From Paenibacillus sp. BSR1-1 (GTDB taxonomy: Bacteria; Bacillota; Bacilli; Bacillales; Cytobacillaceae): DNA of 64,000 nucleotides. The number at the start of each line of letters is the position of its first letter. Position 1 is the first letter of the stretch. Location of the stretch: positions 62,001 to 126,000 of the forward strand of contig NZ_JAQMWQ010000002.1 of assembly GCF_030403775.1 (NCBI RefSeq), in the 5' to 3' direction. Under the pieces are notes generated by a model. That model made no database searches. It was not told where the DNA came from and saw only the letters and a program-made list of their open reading frames with translations. Shown here one piece after another: positions 61,809-64,000 of this stretch. Position numbers and translations under genes: made by a program.

Positions 61809-63122
61809 ATGTCATCATCAAAACCAGGTTATCAAATCCCACGCAGGTCAGTTAAAGGCCATGAAGCCAGCTGGGTAAAATCATTTAATCCGCCTAAGGC
61901 CAGTCCGCCCACGCCGGAGCTCTTAGCGCCGACAAATCCTGTCCCTGCCTTTGTTGCAGCAAATATTCCGGGTGCCACGATGCAGATTCCGAACACGCAA
62001 AGGGTTGACTTGATGCATGGCACGGAATTAAAAACGTGGGACGGCAAGAAACTGGAATTCTTTCTAATTGCCAATCCTGATGTCCCGGAAGCAGCGGATG
62101 GAATCTTTCCAGGTCCAACGATCCGTGTCCCCCGTGGTGTTATTTATCATGGACAGGTTAAAGGACATGGGCAGCCTCCTCATACCGTTCACTGGCATGG
62201 GATTGAGCCAACAGCTATAAATGATGGGGTAGGGCACTGTTCAATGGAAATAGGAGACTACGCCTATCAATGGCAGCCGAATCATATAGGCAGTTATTTT
62301 TACCATTGTCATAGGAACACTCTTCAGCATTTTGAGTATGGCTTATATGGTTTTCTTATCATTGAGCCGCCTGATGCGTATGACCCAAAGGATGGAAAAA
62401 ATGTAGGGGGTTATCCACGTCGGACAGCCGCAAATCTTACAAATTTCCCGAAATTCCCTGGATTTGTTGGGGGCAGTCTTGAAAGCGGTGATCCACATGC
62501 GATGACGGTTCCATATGATGTCGAGGCATTATGGGTTATTGACGATATAGATTCCGTCTGGCGTGAACAGGCACAGGATGCACACCAGACCTTCCCTGAG
62601 CATGGGGATGAACCTGGTATCAATGATGAATTTCACTTTAATGGCTCTGGAAAGTACAATTTCTTTGCCTTTAATGATTACAATCCAGATTATTTTGTAG
62701 TTACCGGCGAATATTTCCCTGGCCGTGTAGGGGGGACTGCGACTATGCGCTCTGGTGTGACCGTACCTGCCGCCTATAATAGCGGAGTTGAGGGAATGCA
62801 GATTTCCATCAATGCAAAAATCAACCAGACAGTCCTAGTTCGGATGCTATGTGCCGCATATGTGAAAATCAATATTACGTTCCCGGTGGATGTCGTCGTG
62901 ATTGCCTGTGATGGACGTTCCTTTGGTGTTCCTCCGTTTGGTAAATATAATCATCCATACACGCTTAAGGCCGGTACACCGTTTGAGATGAGTACGGCAC
63001 AGCGCTGTGATGTTTTATTCAGGACTGAAAAACCAATGAATACATTTGCTCAAGTAGAATATAGACATCATTTGAGCGATGCGTTTCTTATAAATGGCAG
63101 GATTCCGATTACAGTTAAGTAA
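61809..63122 (+). CDS. Multicopper oxidase-like protein (2), HWHG type
   Basis: Protein of 437 aa; ATG 61809 is chosen because GAAGGAGAA precedes it (an earlier in-frame codon at 61785 adds eight residues). TVHWHGIEPTAINDGVGHCS (His-rich type 2/3 site) and GSYFYHCHRNTLQHFEYGLY (with a Cys between two His, plus a later His) lie in the first cupredoxin domain. There is no C-terminal HxxHxH domain, and no recognisable signal peptide; the N-terminus is Ser/Pro-rich. It ends near a terminator. With the preceding gene it may form one oxidase from two polypeptides. Confidence 0.82.
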   Translation: MSSSKPGYQIPRRSVKGHEASWVKSFNPPKASPPTPELLAPTNPVPAFVAANIPGATMQIPNTQRVDLMHGTELKTWDGKKLEFFLIANPDVPEAADGIFPGPTIRVPRGVIYHGQVKGHGQPPHTVHWHGIEPTAINDGVGHCSMEIGDYAYQWQPNHIGSYFYHCHRNTLQHFEYGLYGFLIIEPPDAYDPKDGKNVGGYPRRTAANLTNFPKFPGFVGGSLESGDPHAMTVPYDVEALWVIDDIDSVWREQAQDAHQTFPEHGDEPGINDEFHFNGSGKYNFFAFNDYNPDYFVVTGEYFPGRVGGTATMRSGVTVPAAYNSGVEGMQISINAKINQTVLVRMLCAAYVKINITFPVDVVVIACDGRSFGVPPFGKYNHPYTLKAGTPFEMSTAQRCDVLFRTEKPMNTFAQVEYRHHLSDAFLINGRIPITVK

Positions 63123-63134
63123 TCGTTGGCAGAC

Positions 63135-63163
63135 AGCCTCCCAGGCGATAGGGGGGCTTTTTT
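63135..63163 (+). terminator. Terminator of the multicopper oxidase pair
   Basis: Stem AGCCTCCC (63135-63142) / GGGGGGCT (63151-63158) with one G-T pair, followed by TTTTTT. It lies 13 nt after the second oxidase stop. Confidence 0.85.
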
Positions 63164-63307
63164 AAGGACATTTGTACTAGTTTTCTTTTATTTTGAATAA
63201 ATTTACTTATCATAATTTTCTGATTTATGGAGGATTTGTAATAGATTGTGAGAATTTAAATAGATAATCTTTCTAAATTCCTAGGAACAAAGAAGGGGGT
63301 GTATTTT

Positions 63308-63536
63308 ATGAGAAAATTAATGGTATTATTTTTTACAGCCTTTTTGTTGATCCCATCTATTGCGAGTGCGCATACGCAGCTAACAGCTTCCACCCCCGCC
63401 GAAGGAGGGATTATTTTTATCCCTCATCCTTTAAAGCTTTAAAAAAACGAGTGTCGTCTTTACCGTTGTTTTTGCTATTAGTTTTATTCTCACAATATAT
63501 TTAGGACTAATGTTCTCTGTAACAATAACAATATAG
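63308..63536 (+). pseudogene. CopC/YcnJ-type copper-resistance gene, gutted remnant
   Basis: From ATG 63308 (GAAGGGGG upstream) a signal peptide (MRKLMVLFFTAFLLIPSIAS) leads into AHTQLTASTPAEG, the N-terminus of mature CopC domains where the His is a copper ligand. The frame then degenerates and stops at 63440 after 44 codons. In another frame 63447-63536 encodes KTSVVFTVVFAISFILTIYL with a TAG, which looks like the last membrane helix of a CopD/YcnJ-type protein. Both ends of a CopC-CopD fusion gene thus survive around a large internal deletion plus frameshift. Confidence 0.72.
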
Positions 63537-63678
63537 CCGGAAGGATGATAAAAGTAATATTAGATAAGTCCTAATCATATAAATTTTTGTAGTGTTTTAA
63601 TCATTTATTTATGCTATTAATTTTTGACCTGCTATTGGGAAATTTTTATCATTTTAATAGAAGGTGAAGTGGTCAATT

Positions 63679-64000
63679 TTGAATAAAAAGTCGCTGTTTC
63701 TACTTTTATTTAGCTTAATTATTTTATTGACCATTTCTGCAATTTCTGTAGGTTATATTATAAAATCATCTCAGCCACCACAGATGCTAGCCCTTGAAAA
63801 GACGAGCCAGGCACCAAAGATTGTGGCCGCATCCAATCAAAGTCTTTCAAGTGCTCAAGTCTCTTCATCCAACCACCATGATCCATCACAACCAAACAAA
63901 CAAAACTATCCCATTTTGCGAACTAACTCAGCGCAGGGGGGAGCCCCGACCTTAACTGAACTGACAAAAAATTTACAAAATAAATGCGAACCAGCCTCAC
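63679..64000 (+). CDS. Membrane-anchored secreted protein, partial, unknown
   Basis: TTG 63679, following GAAGGTGAAG by a few bases, opens a frame still running at the window edge (107 residues seen). A strongly hydrophobic segment (FLLLFSLIILLTISAISVGY) is followed by a Ser/Gln/Pro/Asn-rich linker with SSNHHDPSQPNKQNYP. The visible soluble part starts with GAPTLTELTKNLQNKCEPAS. Single-pass anchored or secreted; the downstream domain that would identify it is cut off. Its position after the copper genes may or may not be meaningful. Confidence 0.62.
   Translation, partial: MNKKSLFLLLFSLIILLTISAISVGYIIKSSQPPQMLALEKTSQAPKIVAASNQSLSSAQVSSSNHHDPSQPNKQNYPILRTNSAQGGAPTLTELTKNLQNKCEPAS

Overview
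The window looks like chromosomal DNA of an aerobic, endospore-forming, low-GC Bacillaceae (Bacillus, Neobacillus or a close relative). The grounds are strong AGGAGG-type ribosome binding sites with many TTG and GTG starts, a GerK-type germination operon, a class A PBP of the PbpG/PbpF type, a sporulation-type PAS histidine kinase, a YpzG-family mini-protein, a CcpA cre site and CsoR operators of the Bacillus type. I see no rRNA, tRNA, CRISPR array, transposase or phage block.

Layout. (1) About 1-5.5 kb holds the end of a cobalamin nucleotide-loop/salvage operon: cbiB (3' end), cobD, cobU, a gutted cobQ, cobS, cobC, a CobU-like paralogue, a PduO-type adenosyltransferase, an ECF S component and an AIR-synthase-like kinase. 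The last two fit the CblT/CblS alpha-ribazole salvage route; no cobT is present here. (2) About 5.5-16.7 kb holds a PBP, a lone holin-like gene, an MFS transporter, small membrane proteins, gerKA-gerKC-gerKB, a PAS histidine kinase, a GNAT and ypzG. (3) About 16.8-45.1 kb is a roughly 28-kb acyl-CoA catabolic region on the + strand. It has four acyl-CoA dehydrogenases, three acyl-CoA ligases, two thiolases, two SDR dehydrogenases, a MaoC pair, two hotdog thioesterases, a complete LIV-type ABC importer with its binding protein, a TetR regulator, and a sub-block of R2-like ligand-binding oxidase (R2lox), aldehyde dehydrogenase and iron alcohol dehydrogenase. Two of its transcription units share a promoter-plus-palindrome layout that looks like one TetR-type operator. 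(4) About 45-56.4 kb is housekeeping and accessory: TetR, an Eis-like acetyltransferase, a GNAT, Mn-dependent pyrophosphatase, DUF3231, an amino-acid permease with a cre site, RpiR, Tag glycosylase, a membrane metallophosphoesterase and several tiny genes. (5) About 56.5-63.5 kb is a copper region: copA, csoR and copZ with two CsoR operators, two adjacent multicopper-oxidase-like proteins with complementary copper motifs, and the remains of a copC/ycnJ-type gene. The window ends inside an uncharacterised membrane-anchored protein.

How it works together. Region 3 reads as uptake (ABC importer), activation (AMP-forming ligases) and beta-oxidation in which MaoC hydratases and SDR dehydrogenases replace the usual crotonase/3-hydroxyacyl-CoA dehydrogenase. 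The R2lox, alcohol dehydrogenase, aldehyde dehydrogenase and acyl-CoA ligase group could form an oxidation ladder from an unactivated or hydroxylated chain to an acyl-CoA. That ladder is my main candidate for an undescribed system. The second is an array of six 11-bp repeats at exact 21-bp spacing just upstream of the last acyl-CoA dehydrogenase gene. Two genes (cobQ and copC/ycnJ) survive only as end fragments, which points to recent internal deletions in this lineage.
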